Assembly: GCA_037783545.1 (NCBI GenBank)
Contig: JBBELK010001486.1
Coordinates: 1 to 64,000, forward strand
Reading direction: 5' to 3'
From: Henricia sp. BOLD:AAB3569
Lineage: Eukaryota > Echinodermata > Asteroidea > Spinulosida > Echinasteridae
DNA: 64,000 nt
Numbering within the stretch: the stretch's first letter is position 1; each line of letters starts with the position of its first letter. Below, one piece after another: positions 10,601-24,888 of the stretch. A program made the position numbers and the translations under genes. The notes beneath the pieces are model-generated. The model was given only the letters and a program-made list of their open reading frames with translations, had not been told where the DNA came from and did not search any database.

Positions 10601-13600
10601 TTCAAATTTTGCATGCCCTAAACTCTCTATATTGCGCACTTGTCATAAAAAATTGACAGACTTTCGCCGGGAAATGGCAGAGAAATTTCAAAGTTTAGAA
10701 AAAACTGGGTTGAGGCTTCCTGACTGCTCTCACGCAAACCGTGGCTGTCTGTACACACCTCTTTGGGGTACTCCTGAGTTGTGCGCATGCTCAGTCATTC
10801 GGACTGTCGTTAACGCACCGCAGTTTGGCTCGGCAATTTGGTCAAAGTGTGGTCCAAACGTCGGCAAATTTGGAGGTCGAAAAATGTTCCGACGAACTTC
10901 AAATTTTGCATGCCCTAAACTCTCTATATTGCGCACTTGTCATAAAAAATTGACAGACTTTCGCCGGGAAATGGCAGAGAAATTTCAAAGTTTAGAAAAA
11001 ACTGGGTTGAGGCTTCCTGACTGCTCTCACGCAAACCGTGGCTGTCTGTACACACCTCTTTGGGGTACTCCTGAGTTGTGCGCATGCTCAGTCATTCGGA
11101 CTGTCGTTAACGCACCGCAGTTTGGCTCGGCAATTTGGTCAAAGTGTGGTCCAAACGTCGGCAAATTTGGAGGTCGAAAAATGTTCCGACGAACTTCAAA
11201 TTTTGCATGCCCTAAACTCTCTATATTGCGCACTTGTCATAAAAAATTGACAGACTTTCGCCGGGAAATGGCAGAGAAATTTCAAAGTTTAGAAAAAACT
11301 GGGTTGAGGCTTCCTGACTGCTCTCACGCAAACCGTGGCTGTCTGTACACACCTCTTTGGGGTACTCCTGAGTTGTGCGCATGCTCAGTCATTCGGACTG
11401 TCGTTAACGCACCGCAGTTTGGCTCGGCAATTTGGTCAAAGTGTGGTCCAAACGTCGGCAAATTTGGAGGTCGAAAAATGTTCCGACGAACTTCAAATTT
11501 TGCATGCCCTAAACTCTCTATATTGCGCACTTGTCATAAAAAATTGACAGACTTTCGCCGGGAAATGGCAGAGAAATTTCAAAGTTTAGAAAAAACTGGG
11601 TTGAGGCTTCCTGACTGCTCTCACGCAAACCGTGGCTGTCTGTACACACCTCTTTGGGGTACTCCTGAGTTGTGCGCATGCTCAGTCATTCGGACTGTCG
11701 TTAACGCACCGCAGTTTGGCTCGGCAATTTGGTCAAAGTGTGGTCCAAACGTCGGCAAATTTGGAGGTCGAAAAATGTTCCGACGAACTTCAAATTTTGC
11801 ATGCCCTAAACTCTCTATATTGCGCACTTGTCATAAAAAATTGACAGACTTTCGCCGGGAAATGGCAGAGAAATTTCAAAGTTTAGAAAAAACTGGGTTG
11901 AGGCTTCCTGACTGCTCTCACGCAAACCGTGGCTGTCTGTACACACCTCTTTGGGGTACTCCTGAGTTGTGCGCATGCTCAGTCATTCGGACTGTCGTTA
12001 ACGCACCGCAGTTTGGCTCGGCAATTTGGTCAAAGTGTGGTCCAAACGTCGGCAAATTTGGAGGTCGAAAAATGTTCCGACGAACTTCAAATTTTGCATG
12101 CCCTAAACTCTCTATATTGCGCACTTGTCATAAAAAATTGACAGACTTTCGCCGGGAAATGGCAGAGAAATTTCAAAGTTTAGAAAAAACTGGGTTGAGG
12201 CTTCCTGACTGCTCTCACGCAAACCGTGGCTGTCTGTACACACCTCTTTGGGGTACTCCTGAGTTGTGCGCATGCTCAGTCATTCGGACTGTCGTTAACG
12301 CACCGCAGTTTGGCTCGGCAATTTGGTCAAAGTGTGGTCCAAACGTCGGCAAATTTGGAGGTCGAAAAATGTTCCGACGAACTTCAAATTTTGCATGCCC
12401 TAAACTCTCTATATTGCGCACTTGTCATAAAAAATTGACAGACTTTCGCCGGGAAATGGCAGAGAAATTTCAAAGTTTAGAAAAAACTGGGTTGAGGCTT
12501 CCTGACTGCTCTCACGCAAACCGTGGCTGTCTGTACACACCTCTTTGGGGTACTCCTGAGTTGTGCGCATGCTCAGTCATTCGGACTGTCGTTAACGCAC
12601 CGCAGTTTGGCTCGGCAATTTGGTCAAAGTGTGGTCCAAACGTCGGCAAATTTGGAGGTCGAAAAATGTTCCGACGAACTTCAAATTTTGCATGCCCTAA
12701 ACTCTCTATATTGCGCACTTGTCATAAAAAATTGACAGACTTTCGCCGGGAAATGGCAGAGAAATTTCAAAGTTTAGAAAAAACTGGGTTGAGGCTTCCT
12801 GACTGCTCTCACGCAAACCGTGGCTGTCTGTACACACCTCTTTGGGGTACTCCTGAGTTGTGCGCATGCTCAGTCATTCGGACTGTCGTTAACGCACCGC
12901 AGTTTGGCTCGGCAATTTGGTCAAAGTGTGGTCCAAACGTCGGCAAATTTGGAGGTCGAAAAATGTTCCGACGAACTTCAAATTTTGCATGCCCTAAACT
13001 CTCTATATTGCGCACTTGTCATAAAAAATTGACAGACTTTCGCCGGGAAATGGCAGAGAAATTTCAAAGTTTAGAAAAAACTGGGTTGAGGCTTCCTGAC
13101 TGCTCTCACGCAAACCGTGGCTGTCTGTACACACCTCTTTGGGGTACTCCTGAGTTGTGCGCATGCTCAGTCATTCGGACTGTCGTTAACGCACCGCAGT
13201 TTGGCTCGGCAATTTGGTCAAAGTGTGGTCCAAACGTCGGCAAATTTGGAGGTCGAAAAATGTTCCGACGAACTTCAAATTTTGCATGCCCTAAACTCTC
13301 TATATTGCGCACTTGTCATAAAAAATTGACAGACTTTCGCCGGGAAATGGCAGAGAAATTTCAAAGTTTAGAAAAAACTGGGTTGAGGCTTCCTGACTGC
13401 TCTCACGCAAACCGTGGCTGTCTGTACACACCTCTTTGGGGTACTCCTGAGTTGTGCGCATGCTCAGTCATTCGGACTGTCGTTAACGCACCGCAGTTTG
13501 GCTCGGCAATTTGGTCAAAGTGTGGTCCAAACGTCGGCAAATTTGGAGGTCGAAAAATGTTCCGACGAACTTCAAATTTTGCATGCCCTAAACTCTCTAT

Positions 13601-16600
13601 ATTGCGCACTTGTCATAAAAAATTGACAGACTTTCGCCGGGAAATGGCAGAGAAATTTCAAAGTTTAGAAAAAACTGGGTTGAGGCTTCCTGACTGCTCT
13701 CACGCAAACCGTGGCTGTCTGTACACACCTCTTTGGGGTACTCCTGAGTTGTGCGCATGCTCAGTCATTCGGACTGTCGTTAACGCACCGCAGTTTGGCT
13801 CGGCAATTTGGTCAAAGTGTGGTCCAAACGTCGGCAAATTTGGAGGTCGAAAAATGTTCCGACGAACTTCAAATTTTGCATGCCCTAAACTCTCTATATT
13901 GCGCACTTGTCATAAAAAATTGACAGACTTTCGCCGGGAAATGGCAGAGAAATTTCAAAGTTTAGAAAAAACTGGGTTGAGGCTTCCTGACTGCTCTCAC
14001 GCAAACCGTGGCTGTCTGTACACACCTCTTTGGGGTACTCCTGAGTTGTGCGCATGCTCAGTCATTCGGACTGTCGTTAACGCACCGCAGTTTGGCTCGG
14101 CAATTTGGTCAAAGTGTGGTCCAAACGTCGGCAAATTTGGAGGTCGAAAAATGTTCCGACGAACTTCAAATTTTGCATGCCCTAAACTCTCTATATTGCG
14201 CACTTGTCATAAAAAATTGACAGACTTTCGCCGGGAAATGGCAGAGAAATTTCAAAGTTTAGAAAAAACTGGGTTGAGGCTTCCTGACTGCTCTCACGCA
14301 AACCGTGGCTGTCTGTACACACCTCTTTGGGGTACTCCTGAGTTGTGCGCATGCTCAGTCATTCGGACTGTCGTTAACGCACCGCAGTTTGGCTCGGCAA
14401 TTTGGTCAAAGTGTGGTCCAAACGTCGGCAAATTTGGAGGTCGAAAAATGTTCCGACGAACTTCAAATTTTGCATGCCCTAAACTCTCTATATTGCGCAC
14501 TTGTCATAAAAAATTGACAGACTTTCGCCGGGAAATGGCAGAGAAATTTCAAAGTTTAGAAAAAACTGGGTTGAGGCTTCCTGACTGCTCTCACGCAAAC
14601 CGTGGCTGTCTGTACACACCTCTTTGGGGTACTCCTGAGTTGTGCGCATGCTCAGTCATTCGGACTGTCGTTAACGCACCGCAGTTTGGCTCGGCAATTT
14701 GGTCAAAGTGTGGTCCAAACGTCGGCAAATTTGGAGGTCGAAAAATGTTCCGACGAACTTCAAATTTTGCATGCCCTAAACTCTCTATATTGCGCACTTG
14801 TCATAAAAAATTGACAGACTTTCGCCGGGAAATGGCAGAGAAATTTCAAAGTTTAGAAAAAACTGGGTTGAGGCTTCCTGACTGCTCTCACGCAAACCGT
14901 GGCTGTCTGTACACACCTCTTTGGGGTACTCCTGAGTTGTGCGCATGCTCAGTCATTCGGACTGTCGTTAACGCACCGCAGTTTGGCTCGGCAATTTGGT
15001 CAAAGTGTGGTCCAAACGTCGGCAAATTTGGAGGTCGAAAAATGTTCCGACGAACTTCAAATTTTGCATGCCCTAAACTCTCTATATTGCGCACTTGTCA
15101 TAAAAAATTGACAGACTTTCGCCGGGAAATGGCAGAGAAATTTCAAAGTTTAGAAAAAACTGGGTTGAGGCTTCCTGACTGCTCTCACGCAAACCGTGGC
15201 TGTCTGTACACACCTCTTTGGGGTACTCCTGAGTTGTGCGCATGCTCAGTCATTCGGACTGTCGTTAACGCACCGCAGTTTGGCTCGGCAATTTGGTCAA
15301 AGTGTGGTCCAAACGTCGGCAAATTTGGAGGTCGAAAAATGTTCCGACGAACTTCAAATTTTGCATGCCCTAAACTCTCTATATTGCGCACTTGTCATAA
15401 AAAATTGACAGACTTTCGCCGGGAAATGGCAGAGAAATTTCAAAGTTTAGAAAAAACTGGGTTGAGGCTTCCTGACTGCTCTCACGCAAACCGTGGCTGT
15501 CTGTACACACCTCTTTGGGGTACTCCTGAGTTGTGCGCATGCTCAGTCATTCGGACTGTCGTTAACGCACCGCAGTTTGGCTCGGCAATTTGGTCAAAGT
15601 GTGGTCCAAACGTCGGCAAATTTGGAGGTCGAAAAATGTTCCGACGAACTTCAAATTTTGCATGCCCTAAACTCTCTATATTGCGCACTTGTCATAAAAA
15701 ATTGACAGACTTTCGCCGGGAAATGGCAGAGAAATTTCAAAGTTTAGAAAAAACTGGGTTGAGGCTTCCTGACTGCTCTCACGCAAACCGTGGCTGTCTG
15801 TACACACCTCTTTGGGGTACTCCTGAGTTGTGCGCATGCTCAGTCATTCGGACTGTCGTTAACGCACCGCAGTTTGGCTCGGCAATTTGGTCAAAGTGTG
15901 GTCCAAACGTCGGCAAATTTGGAGGTCGAAAAATGTTCCGACGAACTTCAAATTTTGCATGCCCTAAACTCTCTATATTGCGCACTTGTCATAAAAAATT
16001 GACAGACTTTCGCCGGGAAATGGCAGAGAAATTTCAAAGTTTAGAAAAAACTGGGTTGAGGCTTCCTGACTGCTCTCACGCAAACCGTGGCTGTCTGTAC
16101 ACACCTCTTTGGGGTACTCCTGAGTTGTGCGCATGCTCAGTCATTCGGACTGTCGTTAACGCACCGCAGTTTGGCTCGGCAATTTGGTCAAAGTGTGGTC
16201 CAAACGTCGGCAAATTTGGAGGTCGAAAAATGTTCCGACGAACTTCAAATTTTGCATGCCCTAAACTCTCTATATTGCGCACTTGTCATAAAAAATTGAC
16301 AGACTTTCGCCGGGAAATGGCAGAGAAATTTCAAAGTTTAGAAAAAACTGGGTTGAGGCTTCCTGACTGCTCTCACGCAAACCGTGGCTGTCTGTACACA
16401 CCTCTTTGGGGTACTCCTGAGTTGTGCGCATGCTCAGTCATTCGGACTGTCGTTAACGCACCGCAGTTTGGCTCGGCAATTTGGTCAAAGTGTGGTCCAA
16501 ACGTCGGCAAATTTGGAGGTCGAAAAATGTTCCGACGAACTTCAAATTTTGCATGCCCTAAACTCTCTATATTGCGCACTTGTCATAAAAAATTGACAGA

Positions 16601-19600
16601 CTTTCGCCGGGAAATGGCAGAGAAATTTCAAAGTTTAGAAAAAACTGGGTTGAGGCTTCCTGACTGCTCTCGACGCAAACCGTGGCTGTCTGTACACACC
16701 TCTTTGGGGTACTCCTGAGTTGTGCGCATGCTCAGTCATTCGGACTGTCGTTAACGCACCGCAGTTTGGCTCGGCAATTTGGTCAAAGTGTGGTCCAAAC
16801 GTCGGCAAATTTGGAGGTCGAAAAATGTTCCGACGAACTTCAAATTTTGCATGCCCTAAACTCTCTATATTGCGCACTTGTCATAAAAAATTGACAGACT
16901 TTCGCCGGGAAATGGCAGAGAAATTTCAAAGTTTAGAAAAAACTGGGTTGAGGCTTCCTGACTGCTCTCACGCAAACCGTGGCTGTCTGTACACACCTCT
17001 TTGGGGTACTCCTGAGTTGTGCGCATGCTCAGTCATTCGGACTGTCGTTAACGCACCGCAGTTTGGCTCGGCAATTTGGTCAAAGTGTGGTCCAAACGTC
17101 GGCAAATTTGGAGGTCGAAAAATGTTCCGACGAACTTCAAATTTTGCATGCCCTAAACTCTCTATATTGCGCACTTGTCATAAAAAATTGACAGACTTTC
17201 GCCGGGAAATGGCAGAGAAATTTCAAAGTTTAGAAAAAACTGGGTTGAGGCTTCCTGACTGCTCTCACGCAAACCGTGGCTGTCTGTACACACCTCTTTG
17301 GGGTACTCCTGAGTTGTGCGCATGCTCAGTCATTCGGACTGTCGTTAACGCACCGCAGTTTGGCTCGGCAATTTGGTCAAAGTGTGGTCCAAACGTCGGC
17401 AAATTTGGAGGTCGAAAAATGTTCCGACGAACTTCAAATTTTGCATGCCCTAAACTCTCTATATTGCGCACTTGTCATAAAAAATTGACAGACTTTCGCC
17501 GGGAAATGGCAGAGAAATTTCAAAGTTTAGAAAAAACTGGGTTGAGGCTTCCTGACTGCTCTCACGCAAACCGTGGCTGTCTGTACACACCTCTTTGGGG
17601 TACTCCTGAGTTGTGCGCATGCTCAGTCATTCGGACTGTCGTTAACGCACCGCAGTTTGGCTCGGCAATTTGGTCAAAGTGTGGTCCAAACGTCGGCAAA
17701 TTTGGAGGTCGAAAAATGTTCCGACGAACTTCAAATTTTGCATGCCCTAAACTCTCTATATTGCGCACTTGTCATAAAAAATTGACAGACTTTCGCCGGG
17801 AAATGGCAGAGAAATTTCAAAGTTTAGAAAAAACTGGGTTGAGGCTTCCTGACTGCTCTCACGCAAACCGTGGCTGTCTGTACACACCTCTTTGGGGTAC
17901 TCCTGAGTTGTGCGCATGCTCAGTCATTCGGACTGTCGTTAACGCACCGCAGTTTGGCTCGGCAATTTGGTCAAAGTGTGGTCCAAACGTCGGCAAATTT
18001 GGAGGTCGAAAAATGTTCCGACGAACTTCAAATTTTGCATGCCCTAAACTCTCTATATTGCGCACTTGTCATAAAAAATTGACAGACTTTCGCCGGGAAA
18101 TGGCAGAGAAATTTCAAAGTTTAGAAAAAACTGGGTTGAGGCTTCCTGACTGCTCTCACGCAAACCGTGGCTGTCTGTACACACCTCTTTGGGGTACTCC
18201 TGAGTTGTGCGCATGCTCAGTCATTCGGACTGTCGTTAACGCACCGCAGTTTGGCTCGGCAATTTGGTCAAAGTGTGGTCCAAACGTCGGCAAATTTGGA
18301 GGTCGAAAAATGTTCCGACGAACTTCAAATTTTGCATGCCCTAAACTCTCTATATTGCGCACTTGTCATAAAAAATTGACAGACTTTCGCCGGGAAATGG
18401 CAGAGAAATTTCAAAGTTTAGAAAAAACTGGGTTGAGGCTTCCTGACTGCTCTCACGCAAACCGTGGCTGTCTGTACACACCTCTTTGGGGTACTCCTGA
18501 GTTGTGCGCATGCTCAGTCATTCGGACTGTCGTTAACGCACCGCAGTTTGGCTCGGCAATTTGGTCAAAGTGTGGTCCAAACGTCGGCAAATTTGGAGGT
18601 CGAAAAATGTTCCGACGAACTTCAAATTTTGCATGCCCTAAACTCTCTATATTGCGCACTTGTCATAAAAAATTGACAGACTTTCGCCGGGAAATGGCAG
18701 AGAAATTTCAAAGTTTAGAAAAAACTGGGTTGAGGCTTCCTGACTGCTCTCACGCAAACCGTGGCTGTCTGTACACACCTCTTTGGGGTACTCCTGAGTT
18801 GTGCGCATGCTCAGTCATTCGGACTGTCGTTAACGCACCGCAGTTTGGCTCGGCAATTTGGTCAAAGTGTGGTCCAAACGTCGGCAAATTTGGAGGTCGA
18901 AAAATGTTCCGACGAACTTCAAATTTTGCATGCCCTAAACTCTCTATATTGCGCACTTGTCATAAAAAATTGACAGACTTTCGCCGGGAAATGGCAGAGA
19001 AATTTCAAAGTTTAGAAAAAACTGGGTTGAGGCTTCCTGACTGCTCTCACGCAAACCGTGGCTGTCTGTACACACCTCTTTGGGGTACTCCTGAGTTGTG
19101 CGCATGCTCAGTCATTCGGACTGTCGTTAACGCACCGCAGTTTGGCTCGGCAATTTGGTCAAAGTGTGGTCCAAACGTCGGCAAATTTGGAGGTCGAAAA
19201 ATGTTCCGACGAACTTCAAATTTTGCATGCCCTAAACTCTCTATATTGCGCACTTGTCATAAAAAATTGACAGACTTTCGCCGGGAAATGGCAGAGAAAT
19301 TTCAAAGTTTAGAAAAAACTGGGTTGAGGCTTCCTGACTGCTCTCACGCAAACCGTGGCTGTCTGTACACACCTCTTTGGGGTACTCCTGAGTTGTGCGC
19401 ATGCTCAGTCATTCGGACTGTCGTTAACGCACCGCAGTTTGGCTCGGCAATTTGGTCAAAGTGTGGTCCAAACGTCGGCAAATTTGGAGGTCGAAAAATG
19501 TTCCGACGAACTTCAAATTTTGCATGCCCTAAACTCTCTATATTGCGCACTTGTCATAAAAAATTGACAGACTTTCGCCGGGAAATGGCAGAGAAATTTC

Positions 19601-22600
19601 AAAGTTTAGAAAAAACTGGGTTGAGGCTTCCTGACTGCTCTCACGCAAACCGTGGCTGTCTGTACACACCTCTTTGGGGTACTCCTGAGTTGTGCGCATG
19701 CTCAGTCATTCGGACTGTCGTTAACGCACCGCAGTTTGGCTCGGCAATTTGGTCAAAGTGTGGTCCAAACGTCGGCAAATTTGGAGGTCGAAAAATGTTC
19801 CGACGAACTTCAAATTTTGCATGCCCTAAACTCTCTATATTGCGCACTTGTCATAAAAAATTGACAGACTTTCGCCGGGAAATGGCAGAGAAATTTCAAA
19901 GTTTAGAAAAAACTGGGTTGAGGCTTCCTGACTGCTCTCACGCAAACCGTGGCTGTCTGTACACACCTCTTTGGGGTACTCCTGAGTTGTGCGCATGCTC
20001 AGTCATTCGGACTGTCGTTAACGCACCGCAGTTTGGCTCGGCAATTTGGTCAAAGTGTGGTCCAAACGTCGGCAAATTTGGAGGTCGAAAAATGTTCCGA
20101 CGAACTTCAAATTTTGCATGCCCTAAACTCTCTATATTGCGCACTTGTCATAAAAAATTGACAGACTTTCGCCGGGAAATGGCAGAGAAATTTCAAAGTT
20201 TAGAAAAAACTGGGTTGAGGCTTCCTGACTGCTCTCACGCAAACCGTGGCTGTCTGTACACACCTCTTTGGGGTACTCCTGAGTTGTGCGCATGCTCAGT
20301 CATTCGGACTGTCGTTAACGCACCGCAGTTTGGCTCGGCAATTTGGTCAAAGTGTGGTCCAAACGTCGGCAAATTTGGAGGTCGAAAAATGTTCCGACGA
20401 ACTTCAAATTTTGCATGCCCTAAACTCTCTATATTGCGCACTTGTCATAAAAAATTGACAGACTTTCGCCGGGAAATGGCAGAGAAATTTCAAAGTTTAG
20501 AAAAAACTGGGTTGAGGCTTCCTGACTGCTCTCACGCAAACCGTGGCTGTCTGTACACACCTCTTTGGGGTACTCCTGAGTTGTGCGCATGCTCAGTCAT
20601 TCGGACTGTCGTTAACGCACCGCAGTTTGGCTCGGCAATTTGGTCAAAGTGTGGTCCAAACGTCGGCAAATTTGGAGGTCGAAAAATGTTCCGACGAACT
20701 TCAAATTTTGCATGCCCTAAACTCTCTATATTGCGCACTTGTCATAAAAAATTGACAGACTTTCGCCGGGAAATGGCAGAGAAATTTCAAAGTTTAGAAA
20801 AAACTGGGTTGAGGCTTCCTGACTGCTCTCACGCAAACCGTGGCTGTCTGTACACACCTCTTTGGGGTACTCCTGAGTTGTGCGCATGCTCAGTCATTCG
20901 GACTGTCGTTAACGCACCGCAGTTTGGCTCGGCAATTTGGTCAAAGTGTGGTCCAAACGTCGGCAAATTTGGAGGTCGAAAAATGTTCCGACGAACTTCA
21001 AATTTTGCATGCCCTAAACTCTCTATATTGCGCACTTGTCATAAAAAATTGACAGACTTTCGCCGGGAAATGGCAGAGAAATTTCAAAGTTTAGAAAAAA
21101 CTGGGTTGAGGCTTCCTGACTGCTCTCACGCAAACCGTGGCTGTCTGTACACACCTCTTTGGGGTACTCCTGAGTTGTGCGCATGCTCAGTCATTCGGAC
21201 TGTCGTTAACGCACCGCAGTTTGGCTCGGCAATTTGGTCAAAGTGTGGTCCAAACGTCGGCAAATTTGGAGGTCGAAAAATGTTCCGACGAACTTCAAAT
21301 TTTGCATGCCCTAAACTCTCTATATTGCGCACTTGTCATAAAAAATTGACAGACTTTCGCCGGGAAATGGCAGAGAAATTTCAAAGTTTAGAAAAAACTG
21401 GGTTGAGGCTTCCTGACTGCTCTCACGCAAACCGTGGCTGTCTGTACACACCTCTTTGGGGTACTCCTGAGTTGTGCGCATGCTCAGTCATTCGGACTGT
21501 CGTTAACGCACCGCAGTTTGGCTCGGCAATTTGGTCAAAGTGTGGTCCAAACGTCGGCAAATTTGGAGGTCGAAAAATGTTCCGACGAACTTCAAATTTT
21601 GCATGCCCTAAACTCTCTATATTGCGCACTTGTCATAAAAAATTGACAGACTTTCGCCGGGAAATGGCAGAGAAATTTCAAAGTTTAGAAAAAACTGGGT
21701 TGAGGCTTCCTGACTGCTCTCACGCAAACCGTGGCTGTCTGTACACACCTCTTTGGGGTACTCCTGAGTTGTGCGCATGCTCAGTCATTCGGACTGTCGT
21801 TAACGCACCGCAGTTTGGCTCGGCAATTTGGTCAAAGTGTGGTCCAAACGTCGGCAAATTTGGAGGTCGAAAAATGTTCCGACGAACTTCAAATTTTGCA
21901 TGCCCTAAACTCTCTATATTGCGCACTTGTCATAAAAAATTGACAGACTTTCGCCGGGAAATGGCAGAGAAATTTCAAAGTTTAGAAAAAACTGGGTTGA
22001 GGCTTCCTGACTGCTCTCACGCAAACCGTGGCTGTCTGTACACACCTCTTTGGGGTACTCCTGAGTTGTGCGCATGCTCAGTCATTCGGACTGTCGTTAA
22101 CGCACCGCAGTTTGGCTCGGCAATTTGGTCAAAGTGTGGTCCAAACGTCGGCAAATTTGGAGGTCGAAAAATGTTCCGACGAACTTCAAATTTTGCATGC
22201 CCTAAACTCTCTATATTGCGCACTTGTCATAAAAAATTGACAGACTTTCGCCGGGAAATGGCAGAGAAATTTCAAAGTTTAGAAAAAACTGGGTTGAGGC
22301 TTCCTGACTGCTCTCACGCAAACCGTGGCTGTCTGTACACACCTCTTTGGGGTACTCCTGAGTTGTGCGCATGCTCAGTCATTCGGACTGTCGTTAACGC
22401 ACCGCAGTTTGGCTCGGCAATTTGGTCAAAGTGTGGTCCAAACGTCGGCAAATTTGGAGGTCGAAAAATGTTCCGACGAACTTCAAATTTTGCATGCCCT
22501 AAACTCTCTATATTGCGCACTTGTCATAAAAAATTGACAGACTTTCGCCGGGAAATGGCAGAGAAATTTCAAAGTTTAGAAAAAACTGGGTTGAGGCTTC

Positions 22601-24888
22601 CTGACTGCTCTCACGCAAACCGTGGCTGTCTGTACACACCTCTTTGGGGTACTCCTGAGTTGTGCGCATGCTCAGTCATTCGGACTGTCGTTAACGCACC
22701 GCAGTTTGGCTCGGCAATTTGGTCAAAGTGTGGTCCAAACGTCGGCAAATTTGGAGGTCGAAAAATGTTCCGACGAACTTCAAATTTTGCATGCCCTAAA
22801 CTCTCTATATTGCGCACTTGTCATAAAAAATTGACAGACTTTCGCCGGGAAATGGCAGAGAAATTTCAAAGTTTAGAAAAAACTGGGTTGAGGCTTCCTG
22901 ACTGCTCTCACGCAAACCGTGGCTCGTCTGTACACACCTCTTTGGGGTACTCCTGAGTTGTGCGCATGCTCAGTCATTCGGACTGTCGTTAACGCACCGC
23001 AGTTTGGCTCGGCAATTTGGTCAAAGTGTGGTCCAAACGTCGGCAAATTTGGAGGTCGAAAAATGTTCCGACGAACTTCAAATTTTGCATGCCCTAAACT
23101 CTCTATATTGCGCACTTGTCATAAAAAATTGACAGACTTTCGCCGGGAAATGGCAGAGAAATTTCAAAGTTTAGAAAAAACTGGGTTGAGGCTTCCTGAC
23201 TGCTCTCACGCAAACCGTGGCTGTCTGTACACACCTCTTTGGGGTACTCCTGAGTTGTGCGCATGCTCAGTCATTCGGACTGTCGTTAACGCACCGCAGT
23301 TTGGCTCGGCAATTTGGTCAAAGTGTGGTCCAAACGTCGGCAAATTTGGAGGTCGAAAAATGTTCCGACGAACTTCAAATTTTGCATGCCCTAAACTCTC
23401 TATATTGCGCACTTGTCATAAAAAATTGACAGACTTTCGCCGGGAAATGGCAGAGAAATTTCAAAGTTTAGAAAAAACTGGGTTGAGGCTTCCTGACTGC
23501 TCTCACGCAAACCGTGGCTGTCTGTACACACCTCTTTGGGGTACTCCTGAGTTGTGCGCATGCTCAGTCATTCGGACTGTCGTTAACGCACCGCAGTTTG
23601 GCTCGGCAATTTGGTCAAAGTGTGGTCCAAACGTCGGCAAATTTGGAGGTCGAAAAATGTTCCGACGAACTTCAAATTTTGCATGCCCTAAACTCTCTAT
23701 ATTGCGCACTTGTCATAAAAAATTGACAGACTTTCGCCGGGAAATGGCAGAGAAATTTCAAAGTTTAGAAAAAACTGGGTTGAGGCTTCCTGACTGCTCT
23801 CACGCAAACCGTGGCTGTCTGTACACACCTCTTTGGGGTACTCCTGAGTTGTGCGCATGCTCAGTCATTCGGACTGTCGTTAACGCACCGCAGTTTGGCT
23901 CGGCAATTTGGTCAAAGTGTGGTCCAAACGTCGGCAAATTTGGAGGTCGAAAAATGTTCCGACGAACTTCAAATTTTGCATGCCCTAAACTCTCTATATT
24001 GCGCACTTGTCATAAAAAATTGACAGACTTTCGCCGGGAAATGGCAGAGAAATTTCAAAGTTTAGAAAAAACTGGGTTGAGGCTTCCTGACTGCTCTCAC
24101 GCAAACCGTGGCTGTCTGTACACACCTCTTTGGGGTACTCCTGAGTTGTGCGCATGCTCAGTCATTCGGACTGTCGTTAACGCACCGCAGTTTGGCTCGG
24201 CAATTTGGTCAAAGTGTGGTCCAAACGTCGGCAAATTTGGAGGTCGAAAAATGTTCCGACGAACTTCAAATTTTGCATGCCCTAAACTCTCTATATTGCG
24301 CACTTGTCATAAAAAATTGACAGACTTTCGCCGGGAAATGGCAGAGAAATTTCAAAGTTTAGAAAAAACTGGGTTGAGGCTTCCTGACTGCTCTCACGCA
24401 AACCGTGGCTGTCTGTACACACCTCTTTGGGGTACTCCTGAGTTGTGCGCATGCTCAGTCATTCGGACTGTCGTTAACGCACCGCAGTTTGGCTCGGCAA
24501 TTTGGTCAAAGTGTGGTCCAAACGTCGGCAAATTTGGAGGTCGAAAAATGTTCCGACGAACTTCAAATTTTGCATGCCCTAAACTCTCTATATTGCGCAC
24601 TTGTCATAAAAAATTGACAGACTTTCGCCGGGAAATGGCAGAGAAATTTCAAAGTTTAGAAAAAACTGGGTTGAGGCTTCCTGACTGCTCTCACGCAAAC
24701 CGTGGCTGTCTGTACACACCTCTTTGGGGTACTCCTGAGTTGTGCGCATGCTCAGTCATTCGGACTGTCGTTAACGCACCGCAGTTTGGCTCGGCAATTT
24801 GGTCAAAGTGTGGTCCAAACGTCGGCAAATTTGGAGGTCGAAAAATGTTCCGACGAACTTCAAATTTTGCATGCCCTAAACTCTCTAT
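7614..24888. repeat. Homogenised core of the 297-bp satellite array (about 58 monomers)
   Basis: Landmarks recur at exactly 297 bp over 17.3 kb. As far as I can read, successive monomers are identical: all overlapping reading frames translate identically from unit to unit. The only breaks I found are one inserted base at about 16671 (CTCTCGACGCAAACC) and one at about 22925 (GGCTCGTCTG). The first substitution at the right edge is at about 24889 (CTATTCTGCG for CTATATTGCG). Near-zero divergence implies very recent amplification or conversion, or an assembly that flattened real differences. Because 297 is 99 codons and one frame has no stop, this block gives spurious ORFs of 3147 codons (7275-16718) and 2078 codons (16720-22956), separated only by the 16671 insertion. 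Confidence 0.93.

Noticed and set aside
7275-16718. A 3147-codon ORF as a giant repeat protein
   Set aside because: It is produced by a 99-codon noncoding monomer with no stop in one frame. Indels and mostly residue-changing variants in flanking copies, open frames on all sides, and no start context, introns or unique ends argue against a gene.
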